Positions 1 through 11,319 of a stretch of 64,000 nucleotides of DNA are shown piece by piece; the stretch's first letter is position 1, and each line of letters opens with the position of its first letter. This DNA comes from Poa pratensis. Its lineage: Eukaryota > Streptophyta > Magnoliopsida > Poales > Poaceae. The stretch is taken from positions 6,152,551 through 6,216,550 of the forward strand of contig CAMZMU010000081.1 of the NCBI GenBank assembly GCA_947311845.1, read 5' to 3'. The notes under the pieces are model-generated. The model was given only the letters and a program-made list of their open reading frames with translations. It did not search any database and had not been told where the DNA came from. The translations under genes were made by a program, and so were the position numbers.

Positions 1-484
1 CTTGTCGGATCCTTTCTTTTCGACCGGCACAATGTTGGCTATCCATTCGGCATATTTGCAAGGCCGAATGAAGTTGGCTTTCAAAAGCCGGCCTATTTCC
101 GCCTTAATCCGATCATAGATCAGTGGATTAAACTTGTGAGCCGGCTGCTTGTATGGTCTGAAGCCGGCTTTAATAGGCAACCGATGTTCGACCAACTCTC
201 GGCTTAACCCAGGCATCTCGTGGTATTCCCATGCAAAGCAATCCACGTACTCCTTGACTAGCGCGATTAATTTAGACTTATAATCGGCCGCCAACTTTTG
301 CTTGACAAATGTCGGCCTAGGGACAGTGCCATCCCCAATGTCTACTTCTTCAGTAAGTCAGCCGATGTGAAGCCTTGTCCCAACTTGTCCATATCGTCTG
401 GTTCTTCAATTGCTTCGTACATATCGTTCCTTTCGGCCCGATACTTGTCCAGACGCTTCTGCAGCCACTCGTCATTTTGATCCA
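1..484 (-). pseudogene. Gypsy pol, connection region and N-terminus of reverse transcriptase (partial, element A)
   Basis: Minus-strand translation gives the usual plant Gypsy stretch ahead of the RT palm: an acidic linker, MPGLSRELVEHRLPIK, a FIRPCKYAEWIANIVPVEKK segment and then the window edge. In the family this enzyme copies the element RNA into DNA in cytoplasmic particles. The catalytic YxDD motif would lie further left and is not seen. The frame continues from the protease ORF to the right with a stop between them near 485. Confidence 0.75.
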
Positions 485-485
485 T

Positions 486-1820
486 CTACTTGAGAGGCAG
501 CCGATTACCACCAATCGGCTTTAGAGACACTGGCACGAATCCGTCCCTGGTAGCACTCAGGAAGTCGAACCCGGATAAATCACGCCCAGAAAGGCATGTG
601 ACATTAGAATGTTGCCAGTCAACAATCGACTCGGCTAATGCAATGCACGCCGATTCGTCAACATGGATGACTTCGACTTCGTCGTCAACCCATTGCACGA
701 GTTGCTGGTGCATAGTAGACGGAACACACTGGTTAGCATGAAGCCAATCCCGTCCTAGCAGCACATTGTAATTTCCCTGCACCTCAGCAACAAAGAAGGC
801 GGTAGCCAAAGTCTTGCTTCCTACTGTGAGCTCCAAGCTGATAACGCCTTTGGCTTCTACTCCTTCTCCTCCTTCGAACCCATTCAACACCATGTTTGTC
901 TTCATCAAGTCGCCATCATCTAGCTGTAGTTTCTTGAAGACAGAATACGGCATCAGGTTTACCACAGCGCCGCCATCAACCATCATCCTGGTGACCGGCT
1001 TACCATCAATATGCCCTCTGACATACAGAGGCTTGAGGTGTTTCACCGGCTTGTCAGGTTTTTCGAAGACAACATTTTTTGGTCCAAATTTGATTTGCAC
1101 GACCTCGCCTTCTTCTTCAACAACACGGAACTTAGCCGGCAAGTAATACACCATGTTGATATCCATGCCCGTTCGAGCCGGCGATTCTTCATAATCTAGC
1201 AGATCTTCATCATCTGTCAAATTGCCTGACTCATCCATTGCCGACTCCGACATTGCTGGTTCTTCTTCTGCCTTTTCTTGCATTGCGAGGTCTTTACTTG
1301 CCGGCTTCTCTGTGGCCGGGTCTCGGATTGCCGGCTCCTTTGCCGGACTTGCCATTGCCAAATCTGCTGCTTCCACTTCATCAGCCCACGAAGAGTAGGT
1401 GATAGCCGGCGTAGCTGTCGGCTTTATTTCGCTGTTGCTAGCAGGATGCAGGGTAGTTGGTGTTGAAGCTTCCATGAGGACTGGCCTAGGAATCCACATT
1501 TGAGCTGGCAACATTGGTCGCTCAGCATTGAATTCGACGTCCCTGGATCGCTTAGCTCCCTCTTCTGCCTTCTCCCGGTTTCTTGCTCTTTGCAGTTTCC
1601 GCTTTTGTGTTTTTGTTATACCTGGCGGGCACCAGTTTGGCTGAGTGTATTTTGGATCCAGGGATTGGGCTGCTGCGGCTTGACTGGAGCTGGCTTCATG
1701 ATCATTGGTTGTTGCCTTTGGCGTGATGGCAGACATCGGCTTGCTGTTTGCCGGCTCTGTGACCGCATTCTTCAACTTTAGCACATGAGTTCCAACGATC
1801 AACAAATTGTCTGTGACCAA
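486..1820 (-). pseudogene. Gypsy pol aspartic protease (retropepsin) region, element A
   Basis: A 444-codon open frame with no convincing ATG at its head; it is an internal polyprotein segment. Around residue 278 it reads MMVDGGAVVNLMPYSVFKKL, the plant Gypsy retropepsin motif with the active-site Asp followed by Gly-Gly. A second conserved strand, YNVLLGRDWLH, lies about 75 residues later, as in retropepsins. The first 220 residues are low-complexity and rich in Ala, Glu and Pro, with repeated short blocks. The family role is cleavage of the Gag-Pol polyprotein. It lies between the gag remnants to the right and RT to the left. Confidence 0.8.
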
Positions 1821-2064
1821 TCCGCCTTCTGGCTCCGCCTTTTTAGAACCTTGCGCCTTGATCCGCTAATATGACGAGTCCCCGGGATACACAAGTCGGC
1901 TCTGCACGGATTGCCGGGTTGCCCTGTGTTTGAACTTGTCAGCCGGCGATGCCGACTACTTTCCTCGACAGATGGCGACCTTGGCCGTTTTCTATACTGC
2001 CACTAGCGTGACCTTGACCCGGCTTGACATATGTACTTGTTTAGCAGCATGTCAAAAGTTGGCT

Positions 2065-2843
2065 TCATCTTCCTTGGCATATATTCGACCTGGTTTGTCT
2101 TCCATCTGCCAACTTTCGGGCTCTTGGGCTTGATAAATTTAGGTGGCGACTTGTCGGACCGCGTTCCTTGCCCCCGGGTGCAGGATTCCTGACAGTAATC
2201 TTGATGACCTCCTGTCCTCCGGGTTGCCGGCTTATTGTGACTTGTATCCCTGCCGCCTTGTTGAAGGCTTCTTCCCTGGGCTCACCAACAATGATGTTAG
2301 ATTTATTAGCGGCTTCTGCCGCATCTGGCCGAAGAAGAACATTCTTTCCCTCCAAGTCTAGCGCGTTTATTGGAAACGGCTGTGTGTCAATTACCATGCC
2401 AGCAAAGCTCAATCGTCCGTCATTGAGGGCTGATTGGATCTGTTTACGAAATACATTGCAATCATTAGTAGCATGAGAGAAATAATTGTGATACTTGCAA
2501 TAAGCCCGCCGCCTTAATTCATCAGGCGATGGTATAATATGACTGATCCTAATCACTTTATCCTTTAACAAGGCTCAAATATTTTGTCACATTTGTCTAC
2601 GTCAAAGCTACATCTTATTTCATCATACCGATTCTTACGAATCGACTTCAGATCATCACATATAAATGGTTTGGCCTTGCTGGGCCAAACGAACTCGGCA
2701 ACATATACATCGGCTTCATCACTGGAGTCGGCATCATTTTCGACAATATTAAGCCGGCTCCTGTTCATCCGATGCGAGTCTTTTGACTCATTAACCCGGC
2801 TCTCTTGAGCCAGAGCTCTTTCTTGCACCTGGCCAGCAGACAA
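2065..2843 (-). pseudogene. Gypsy gag C-terminal part with zinc-knuckle-like region, element A
   Basis: Two overlapping minus frames (2065-2571 and 2565-2843) carry the C-terminal half of gag. The segment YCKYHNYFSHATNDCNVF (about 2448-2507) is the Cys/His-rich block usual in plant Gypsy gag proteins ahead of the protease. The frame changes near 2570, so at least one frameshift separates the parts. In the family this region binds the element RNA during particle assembly. Confidence 0.65.
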
Positions 2844-4018
2844 AAATTCATGCCCTCTAACCTCTCTTTTAGGTAGGTCCTTAGCCCATTAAAAACCAGG
2901 TCCGCCGTATCTCTTTCAGTTATTGCCAAACTATAGCATCGGTTTCTGGTGTTTCTAAATCTCTTGACGTAATCGGATACCGATTCGTCATGTTTCTGCT
3001 TAACCGATGTAAGGTGGGACAGCTTAAGTTCTATTTCTCCGACAAAGAAGTGCTCATGAAACTTTTGCTCCCGATGAAACCAAGTATGTATAGAGTTACG
3101 AGGTAAAGCCGAAAACCATGAAAATGCAATGCCGATTAAAGATAATGAGAACAAGCGAACTTTGATATGATCATGATTAGCTTCACCTAATTGAGCCAAG
3201 TACTGACTAATATGTTCCCATGTTGATTTATTATCCACCCCATTAAATTTAGTAAACTCAGGAACTCTATAACCAGGTGGATAACGTTGCAGATCAAAAT
3301 AATCGGGGTAAGGCTTAATGTAAGTCCTATGTTTTGGCATGACCCGAATTTATCATAAGCTATTTGGTCCAATTTCCTCCTAAACTCGGCCATCAAATCG
3401 TCCATATTGGCCGATTGAGCCGGTACAGGAGAGGAATTGGCGGCAGAGCCAGCTTGCACCCAAGTAGCCGAATTTTGATTCGGCATTGACTCATGACCCA
3501 GGAGCCGCACCGTTTGACCTGGCTGGATTGCCGGATTTGGCATACTCTGGATAGGAGTTGGACATGGCAGCGTAGGTACAAGTTGGTTTACCCTATTTTG
3601 TCCAATCGGCTGTTTGTCCGATGGCTGGTCCTGGAGCGTGTTTCTTAGCCTTTTCACTATCTAGCATAAGATCGTAAACATTGGCGGTACCTTGTGAAAC
3701 ATGATATTGAATTTCGGCTATTTGTTTAGGAGAAAAGAGGTTTTTGCTTACAGCGGGTTTGTCAATGTTGACGTCCAGAGGTACGAACTCCGGCTCCTTG
3801 ATCGGTGAGATGAATCCCTGCCGATCTACTTTGAAGTTGGCTAAGTACAACTCCTGATCTTCTTGGTCCCGCTTGGCTCACAGCGCCTCAAACTCCTCGT
3901 CTCCCTTCTTCTTCCACGCCTCCAGACCTTGGCGTTGGTCTTCCGACAACTTCTCGAGAGTTGGCTTGATGATGTTGTCGGCGTTGATGCTGGCAACGTC
4001 GGTCTTGGAATTGGTCAT
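2765..4018 (-). pseudogene. Gypsy gag (retrotransposon gag domain), element A
   Basis: Reading starts at an ATG at 4018 (MTNSKTDVASIN), 27 bases inside the primer-binding-like site, which fits a gag start. The frame breaks near 3870, 3600 and 3340. The retrotransposon gag domain is clear in 2765-3340, with GIAFSWFSALPRNSIHTW and later DYVKRFRNTRNRCYSLAITE, both typical of this family. The role is the structural protein of the retrotransposon particle. The breaks show a decayed copy. Confidence 0.75.
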
Positions 4019-4044
4019 TGCTGTCCAATTTTTAGATCGAATCG

Positions 4045-4062
4045 TCCCCAGCGGAGTCGCCA
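4045..4062 (-). promoter_or_regulatory. Primer-binding site of element A
   Basis: On the minus strand TGGCGACTCCGCTGGGGA lies seven bases downstream of the LTR end and just before gag. It begins with TGG, the complement of a tRNA CCA end, as expected of a minus-strand primer site. I cannot say which tRNA it matches. Confidence 0.65.
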
Positions 4063-4211
4063 AAAAGTGTGTTGCGCTTGAAATGCGTCACACGAACACG
4101 TCCTCGTGTACCCGCGGCGCCAGGGGAGATACTCCGCAACTCGCCCCGCGGGAGGCCGGCTTCCAGCGCGATACGCAATATAGTAAGCCGGCGCTTTTGA
4201 CACCAGACACC

Positions 4212-5775
4212 TGATACCCACAAGTATAGGGGATCGTTGAAATCTTCAATGTGTAAGTATTAGTATCGATCCCACCAGGAGTAGAAGGTATAAGTATTTA
4301 TCCTCTCAAATAAGAGTGTCACTTCTCTTATTATCTATGCACTAGACAAACTAAAATGATTAAATGATGCAAGTGTTTTTGGGTTTTTGGCGTAGAGTTT
4401 GCAATAAAGTAAAAAGTTGAAAATAAAATATGACAAGTGAAAGGTCTCAAAGAGAGAAAGCCCAATCCTCTATGCAGCGAGAGGACAAGCTCAAGTCTGT
4501 GTTTCTTATAAGTGGAGAACGTTCCCAAGGGCTACCTAGACTTCATGGCATAAATATTTCTAGAACAACAAGGTAAGCATTTTGTCAAGTTTTAATCTTC
4601 TTTTGGACGGAGCCATAATTAGGGAAAGCTAAATAAATAAACTAAACCCCCTTATGATGGTTCTTATGGCCAAGTAAATGACTGCACAAGAGTTATTAAG
4701 ACATAGAGTCCCACCATAGTCTTAAACTCTAAGGTCCCCGATACTAATACCCTCATAATGCAACTTCATGACTCGGTCTCAGGTTTACATGTCCTTCCAA
4801 GTCTCCCTCACTCCATTACACTACGGTGTTCTCCTATGAGCCCATATAGGTGAAGTGATGTGCAGTCGACGTTCGCACAACACCATCATAGAATTACATA
4901 AAAGATAAACACTAGACAAAATACCAACACATGCCATAAATAAATCATTGCCAATTCATCCTATGCCCCCAGGAACATGAGTGAACTACTCACAACGCAA
5001 AGACATGATATGATGCAATGGTATAAGTGGTACAACACAATCTGAAAATATAATCTCACCCCCAAACAATGACAAGTAGCCAATCATACACAGGTAGAAT
5101 AGCACTTAAACAATAGCTAGGGTTCGAACAATCTCAAACTATGAGGGGGATGAAGTGGATCACGAAGATGGTGATGGAGATGGTGCTGGTCTTGACGGTG
5201 GTGTTGATGGAGACTCCGGAGGGGGATGGAGGAGCCTTCCGGAGGTGATTCCGGTGGCGTTTGCCCCCTCCGATCTTCTCCGACGGCAGCCTTCTGTCTC
5301 CTGTTTCGTGGTTTTTGTGTTTCTACGCCGCCTTCTCGCGAAACTCCTCGGGGAACTATTTTTATAGTCGTTTTTAGGTCAAGACGGAGGCACGGGGACG
5401 AAGATCGACGGCATTGGAGGCTCGAGGCCCAGGATGGGAGGTCCCACGCGACCAAGGAATCTGGCCGCGTGGGCCCACCTCTTTTGGCCCTCGGATCTCC
5501 GTTTGTTCGCTTCCTTCGCTCCTACGCTTCGTTCCTTCCAAAAACTGACGCCCGTAAAATATTAGGTCATTTGGACGTCGTTTGGGTCCCTGAAACATAA
5601 AAATATAGAAAATAGGGTTTTCTGCCAGTGCAGGGTTAATTCCAAATAAATGGGGAAACTGTGAATTATCCCCTAAAATCATTATAAAACATAAATATAA
5701 CCCATATATGATGCAAATAAGTTGGAATATCAAGTAATAAAATGTAAAGTTCATGTATGCATTTTACATGCATCA
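4212..5775 (-). mobile_element. Solo LTR of a Gypsy element, nested in the LTR of element A
   Basis: The plus strand begins TGATACCCACAAG at 4212 and ends ACATGCATCA at 5775. The pentanucleotide ACACC flanks it on both sides (4207-4211 and 5776-5780), which is the 5-bp target duplication expected of LTR retrotransposons. No internal domain is present, so this is a solo LTR left by recombination between two LTRs. The ends resemble common Triticeae Gypsy LTRs whose sense strand ends in ACTTGTGGGTATCA. ORFs inside it (for example 5374-5754 minus) are LTR sequence and not genes. Confidence 0.88.
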
Positions 5776-5780
5776 ACACC

Positions 5781-6738
5781 CCAGCCCCTCGGGAAGCCCC
5801 GTCTGAGGAAAGCCGGCGACGATTGGCTGAACTAAGCCGGACTTGGTCGCTCTTAGCTCGGTTTTCGATCTCCGGCGAAATCTAGGCAAAATTGCCGGAC
5901 AATGGAAGCATAAACAAGGGTTTGAGGAAAAAAGTAGGTTGTATTGATATGTTGTCGATTGTTTGCTTAATTTCAATCGGCCATCACCTCTCATATATAT
6001 GAGGCAGCTGGACTTTCCGTACAAGTATTGGACTTCTACAAGGCTTACAAATCATAGTCTAAGTCGAATCCATCTCTAAAATAGGCAACTTCTTGGCCGG
6101 CAACGTTGGCTTCAAACTTGCTGGCTATTTTGGAAAGTTGTCTTTTGTCCTTCCGTGTTGGCTTCAAACTTGCCTTCTTCCTTAGAGAGGTGATATCTTG
6201 ATCGGCTTCGTATTGGACCCGGACTTCAGCATCCGTTCGGCTTCTTTTTAGAAAGTTATCTTTCATTTTCCAGCCTTGATCTTGGAAAGTTGTCTTCTCT
6301 TTTTCCGCCTCGATCTTGACCTTGAAAGTTGTCTTCTTTTGCTGCCTTGATCGGTGGAAAGTTGTCCTCTTTCTTGCCGGCTTGTATTGACCAAGTTGGT
6401 TTCTCCTCTGCCGGCTTGTTTTGACAAAGTTGGCTCCTTTTTCGCCTTGTCTTGACAAAGTTGGCTTCTTTCCGCCTTGTCTTGACAAGTTGGCTTCTTT
6501 TCTGCCGCCTTTATTGCCTTCCTTTGACTTAGCTTTGTAGGTCCTTCTTGGCAACTTTGCACTCCCGAATCCAGCTTCCGCCTTGTTCCAGTTGCTGGAC
6601 TATTGGCTGCCTTCTTCTGGCCGTCTTTTCCTGGAAACTTTCCCAGATCATCATTTTAGCCTTCTTTGCTGCCTTCTTCAAGCCGCCAAGTCTTCCTTGA
6701 ACCTGAAACTGGCAATCTGCCAAAAACGGGTGCTAACA
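5781..6738 (-). repeat. Remainder of the 5' LTR of element A, with short tandem repeats
   Basis: This segment joins to 4070-4206 once the solo LTR is removed; both parts share the GCCGGC-rich composition of element A. Between about 6381 and 6509 four imperfect copies of a unit of about 33 bp occur, each with CTTG(T)xTTGACAAAGTTGG. The minus-strand ORFs over this stretch (6045-6562) are Lys/Gln-rich products of the repeats and are unlikely to be genes. Confidence 0.6.
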
Positions 6739-7164
6739 CTATGAATATAATGGAACAAGGGACTGATTCCTGGTGGTGATGATCTGTTAATTATTATATT
6801 TTGCTTCACAAAGTTGGAACCCCTGGAAATAATCCCGGAGCACACGCATATTGCCTAAAATGTAGCTGTTACGGCCGAGAGAAAACTCGGACCGTCCACA
6901 TCCTAACGACGGCCACCATTTGTAGCCGGCTCCAATGTATATGCATTACATACGTATGATATCATAGCCATCTCGGAAGGTTTTGTTATTGGAGACGGTT
7001 GTTATTCCTGGCCATCGGAGATGCTGAGGTCATTACAGCCGGCCTGAGCCAACCGGCTCTAATGAAGCGTACATTAGAGACCCCGACGTAGAGACTGCCA
7101 TTAAAACCTTCGGAGGTGACTCTCTGGGGCCGGCTCTAATGCGAGGTTCTGTACTAGTGTATGT
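6739..7164. other. Unassigned intergenic DNA
   Basis: It lies between element A and the DUF1618 fragment. I see no coding frame, no clear terminal repeats and no RNA gene. GCCGGC words (7040-7135) may reflect an older repeat. Confidence 0.4.
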
Positions 7165-7470
7165 TGTGCCCATGGAGTCCACATGAACCGAATCACCGCG
7201 ATATCGCTCTACCGCCTCCTAAAGTCCTAGGCTTCTTTGACCTCCTCCGCGCCTCCCTCTGTACGGTTGTCTCAGACTCTCATCATGGGGCCATGTCGTG
7301 GTACATGCTCGAGAAAACGACACGGGCCATGGGTCGGTGATGGAGCCGTCAATGCGCTTCGCCGACCCAGCGGTCTTTGAGTTGTACATGTCCGAGCACC
7401 TCACCAATTTCGGCGGCCTCGATGGTATCCCAATCGATGATGTCGTCACAGGATTTGGATATTGCGGTGG
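7165..7470 (+). pseudogene. DUF1618-family gene fragment (5' leader and N-terminus)
   Basis: The block follows the start of the intact gene at 23925: a leader with AGTCCACATGAACCG, then CTCTACCGCCTCCTAAAG in place of the CTCCGCCGCCTCCTAGGC start, then GTGGTACATGCTCGAGAA and the TGTACATG(T/C)CCGAGCACCTC stretch. The frame is destroyed by several shifts and homology is lost near 7470. It is a 5' remnant of a duplicated copy and cannot encode the family protein. Confidence 0.7.
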
Positions 7471-8168
7471 AGCAGAGGGGAGGTGACACGAACGGACGGG
7501 ACAGTGAGGACTAAGCGGATGCATCGAGAAGAAGATAAGGTTCTATTATGGGCAGTGGTGAGTTTATGTAAGGACATACTGGGCCATCCTGGATCTGTCC
7601 TACGTGGTGGACGTGTCCAAACGTGTCCGGACCGCCCACATATGGGATGGAATTGGGGGATGCCGGGCAGCTAGAGCATTTGGGCTGAATTTGAAGCGTT
7701 TGATTGGCTGGCCATTTTCTTTCGGGTCGTGTCCGGCATATCTGCGGAGAATGGGGCAAGCGGGGGTGTTTAGTTGCAGATGCTCAGTGTCTCCATTGGG
7801 TGCGCCAATATCTCTATTGGGCGCGCCAGACGTAATTTCTCACCCACTCGTGGCGCCTATAGCGGCCTTACGTCCGGCGCGCCAGCCCACGCCCTCTGCG
7901 TTGGGAGTCGTTTGGGCGTGCTGGGCGAAACTTCGCGTGGCGCCAGGACTTGCTCTGACCGGTGGGCCAACCGTGTCATTGACACGGGCATGGTAGACGG
8001 CTGGTCTCCCCGTTGATGGCGGCGCTGGTTCCGAAGCGCCCACGTTAATGCGCGATGAGCCTCTCTTCGCCGTTAAAAGCAGTGCGGCTCCTTCATTCTC
8101 ACCCCGCGCACCGCTCTCCTCCCCCTCTCTCTCTCCTCTCCCTCCCGAAAACCCTAGCCACAGTCGCC
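7471..8168 (+). other. GC-rich 5' flank of the split element-borne gene
   Basis: Rich in GGCGCGCC, GTCCGGCGCG and TGGGCG words that also occur on the upstream side of the homologous gene in the TIR element at 39452-40990. A C/T-rich leader (8100-8160) precedes the ATG at 8169. A terminal motif may lie near 7775-7800 (ATGCTCAGTGTCTCCATTGG) but it is too degenerate to mark a boundary. Confidence 0.4.
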
Positions 8169-8355
8169 ATGACGAGCAGGCGCACTGGTGGAGCCGCTGC
8201 CAACGGCTTCGGGCCGCGCTCCCTCCTCGTCGAGCAGGCGACGGTGTTGCGGGACAACTGCTACCCCGAGCCACTGGATATGCGGGCGCCAAAGAGCTGG
8301 TCAGTATTCCGGTACCGAACGCGGAGACGCCGACGAACTGCGAGTGGGGGACGAT
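8169..8355 (+). pseudogene. Uncharacterised element-borne gene, 5' half (split by insertion)
   Basis: The ATG at 8169 opens MTSRRTGGAAANGFGPRSLL, which aligns with the start of the minus-strand copy at 40507 (MVGSSSRRSGSVAANGYTPH). A frameshift follows, then IPVPNAETPTNCEWGT, matching IPVPHTLTVFNRD in that copy. The frame stops at the TSD ACGAT (8351-8355), where a 9.8-kb block is inserted, and resumes at 18133. The distance from IPVP to the shared HYW motif is 16 residues in both copies once one TSD copy is discounted. The function is unknown; I recognise it only as a recurrent protein in transposable-element regions of these genomes. Confidence 0.7.
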
Positions 8356-9198
8356 TGCGGTGACCCAGCACACCACTGCATATTGTAGTGTACAAGTCGT
8401 TGACATAACACCCACGGAAGGACTAATCCGTAAATATTACATCACTCAGAGTAGTACAACAGAAACATTGCGGGTCCACTTTATTACACACTGCTAAAGA
8501 TTACAAGCCAGAAATGCATAAAAACATCGACGTCTTCCTCCGACATGGGAGGAATGTCTGTTATTGCGATGTTGACAGGAGTCAACCTACAAGCGATAGA
8601 AAACAGCAAACTAAGAACCATCTTGGCTTAGCCGCTAAGTAGTACTAGTCTAGTCTGACTCGGCCAGGTTCCTACTATGATAACTCTGAGTCTCCACCTC
8701 CTCCTCGTCAATGTCGTCAGCTCCGTAGGCGATGATGTAGTCGACGCCCTCTATTCCTCCAGACAGATCAGGTGCTTCAAAGTAGACGTCATCGGCATGG
8801 TATGCTCCATAGTTTCCTTCCACGGTCTCTTCAAAGTCTAACCAGGGGATCAAAAGGGGAACGAATGAGTAACATCGTTACTCAGCAAGTTCAGCTTAAC
8901 GCTTAGATAAGTGAAATGCACTAGCTACCATCCTGACCAGAAAGCCATGGATGAATATGCAAGTTTTGTAAAACATTTTTAGTAAAAGGTCCATTTTATT
9001 TTGGAAAACTATGCCCCCAGCCTCCACGGGTTTATAGTCATCACTTGGGATGCCTTTCCCGCTGTCAGCCACAAACGCCGATGATGGGGAAGAATCCGTG
9101 GAAAGCATGGACTCGCAAGAGTTTGGGTACATCATACCTGCCTTTGAGGAAGTTGCTGGGGTTACCCATCAGAAATCACATTATCACCAGATCAAGAG
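8356..9198 (-). other. Left terminal part of the composite insertion
   Basis: Non-coding apart from a short minus frame at 8650-8853 with an acidic end (DDIDEEEVETQSYH). Read on the minus strand it looks like the 3' end of an LTR element running to TGGGTCACCGCA at 8356. The boundary with element B is not defined; it lies somewhere between about 8880 and 9200. Confidence 0.35.
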
Positions 9199-9409
9199 AT
9201 GGCGCAAGTCGCGGTTTACATGGCCGGAGGAGCAGGCGCATCAGGAACTGCTGGAGAAACCGAGGCATCGGCACCCCCAAGCAACCCACTTCTTGTCCCC
9301 GTGTCAGCCACAAACGCCGCCCTCCGTGCAACAGAAATTGAGGCCGCCAGGGCCGAGCTCCTGTATGAGGTTCGAAGGATGGAAGAAGAACAGGAGAAGG
9401 CCCTCGTCG

Positions 9410-10418
9410 CTTTTCTCCAGGAAAATAAGGACATCTTGCATGGAAGCCGTCAGATATGCCAGGGGTACCAAGAGAATTAGCAGAACATAGCCTCAAAGTG
9501 AACCCTGCGGCTAAACCAGTGAAGCAGCCACTACGGCGTTTCACGATGATAGGAGAAAGGCAATAGGAGAGGAAATAGCTCGCTTGCTGGCTGCAGGATT
9601 CATCACGAGGTATACCATCCGGAATGGGTGGCAAACCCAGTATTGGTTATGAAAAAGAACGGTACGTGGCGAATGTGCGTTGATTACACCAGTCTTAACA
9701 AAGCTTGTCCAAAGGATCCATTTGCTTTGCCGCGAATCGACCAAGTAATTGATTCAACTGCTGGGTGCGAGCTGTTATGCTTTTTGGACGCCTATTCAGG
9801 CTACCATCAAATCAAGATGAAGAGGGAGGACCAAGAAAAGACGTCCTTCATCACACCCTTCGGAGCTTTTTGTTATGTCAGCATGCCCTTTGGGTTGAAG
9901 AACGCAGGTGCGACTTACCAAAGATGCATTCAGAATTGCCTACATGAGCAAATAGGTCGCAACGTTCATGCCTACGTGGATGATATTGTGATTAAGTCGC
10001 AAGTTAGCCAGGATCTTATTGGTGATCTGGCAGAGACATTCACAAATCTCAGAAAATACAACATGAAGCTCAACCCCACAAAGTGCGTCTTCGGAGTACC
10101 AGCAGGAAAGCTATTGGGATTCATAGTATCAGAAAGAGGCATTGAGGCCAATCCTGACAAGATAAAGGCCGTGATGGATCTCCAAAAGCCAGAAAAGATA
10201 AAAGATGTGCAGCGACTTACTGGTTGCGTAGCAGCTTTGAGTCGCTTTATATCAAGATTGGGAGAGAAAGCACTACCTTTGTACAGACTGTTGAAAAAAT
10301 CAGACACCTTCGTTTGGGACGCAGAGGCCGACGAAGCTCTGACAGCCTTGAAACATCAATTGACAAATGCTCCAGTTCTGGCGGCTCCAAAGATAAAGAG
10401 CCAATGCTACTATACATA
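9410..10418 (+). pseudogene. Reverse transcriptase of Gypsy element B
   Basis: From 9410 FLQENKDI and the broken equivalent of MPGVPRELAEH lead into RT. The main open stretch (9628-10418) shows WRMCVDYTSLNKACPKDPF, LDAYSGYHQIKM, FITPFGAFCYVSMPFGLKNA and the catalytic YVDDIV, followed by the thumb region (GFIVSERGIEANPDKI). Frame breaks near 9450-9630 and at the 3' end show decay. The family role is synthesis of element cDNA. RNase H follows directly in another frame. Confidence 0.85.
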
Positions 10419-11165
10419 GCGGCAAATTCCCGCGCTGTGAGCGCTGTCATGGTTGTGGAGAGACAAGAAACAGGAAAGGAATACCCTGTCCAGAGACCAG
10501 TATACTACGTGAGCGAAGTCCTCACAGCTTCCAAACAGCGTTACCCACAGTGGCAGAAGTTGGTGTTTGGAGTGTTCATGGCGAGTCGCAAGCTGAAGCA
10601 CTACTTCCAAGAGCATCCAATAACTGTGGTTAGTTCAGCACCATTGGCAGATATCATTCGTAATCGAGAAGCTACTGGAAGAGTCGCTAAGTGGGCGATC
10701 GAGTTGGGACCACATCACATCAGCTACGAGCCGCGCACATCAATTAAGTCGCAAGCCCTTGCAGATTTTATTAACGATTGGACAGAAATCCAAGTTGCTC
10801 CTAGCATGGCAGAAACCAAATACTGGACCATGCATTTTGATGGGTCAAGACAGTTGCAAGGCTCGGGGGCTGGAGTTGTTCTAACATCTCCCAAGGGAGA
10901 CAAGCTGCGGTATGTGTTAGATACACTTCAACTGCACAAATAACGTGGCGGAGTACGAGGCACTGCTTCATGGTCTACGTATAGCAAAGGAGATGAACAT
11001 CAGTCGCATACGCTGTTTTGGCGATTCAGACTTGGTGGCACAGCAGGTCTCCGGAACGTGGGACAGCAAGGATGCGAACATGGCTGCATATAGAAGAGAG
11101 GTGGACAGAATTGCTGGACATTTCACTGGATACCAAGTTGAACATATTGATCGGAGACAAAATGA
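10419..11165 (+). pseudogene. RNase H region of Gypsy element B
   Basis: The tether with RPVYYVSEVLTASKQRYPQ and KLKHYFQEHPITVV is followed by the RNase H fold beginning YWTMHFDGSRQLQGSGAG, where the first catalytic Asp is present. A stop after LDTLQLHK near 10943 separates it from AEYEALLHGLRIA and GDSDLV, which hold the later catalytic Glu and Asp. The domain would remove RNA from the RNA:DNA hybrid. The internal stop disables it. Confidence 0.78.
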
Positions 11166-11319
11166 AGCTGCGATGCCCTGTCTCGGCTTGGATCCAACAG
11201 ACAGTCAGTCCCACCCAATGTTTTCCTGGATGAACTGCACAATCCATCAGTCAAACCTCCAGCAGAGATTGACATTGCAGAGCCAGAGGATGATTCAACT
11301 TTAGTCGCAGCCCTGCATG

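Larger units (their letters stand above)
1..6738 (-). mobile_element. Ty3/Gypsy LTR retrotransposon A (5' LTR, gag, PR, start of RT)
   Basis: The minus strand reads, from right to left, an LTR, a primer-binding-like site, gag, an aspartic protease and the start of reverse transcriptase, then leaves the window at base 1. The LTR in element orientation starts TGTTAGCACCC at 6738 and ends GCGCAACA at 4070, giving TG...CA ends. A solo LTR of another family (4212-5775) interrupts it; without that insertion the LTR is about 1.1 kb. The coding frames are broken by shifts and stops, so this copy is dead. The 6738 boundary rests on terminal sequence only, because the other LTR and the TSD lie outside the window. 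Confidence 0.8.

Noticed and set aside
5374..5754. 126-codon minus-strand ORF
   Set aside because: It falls inside the solo LTR and shows common LTR sequence.
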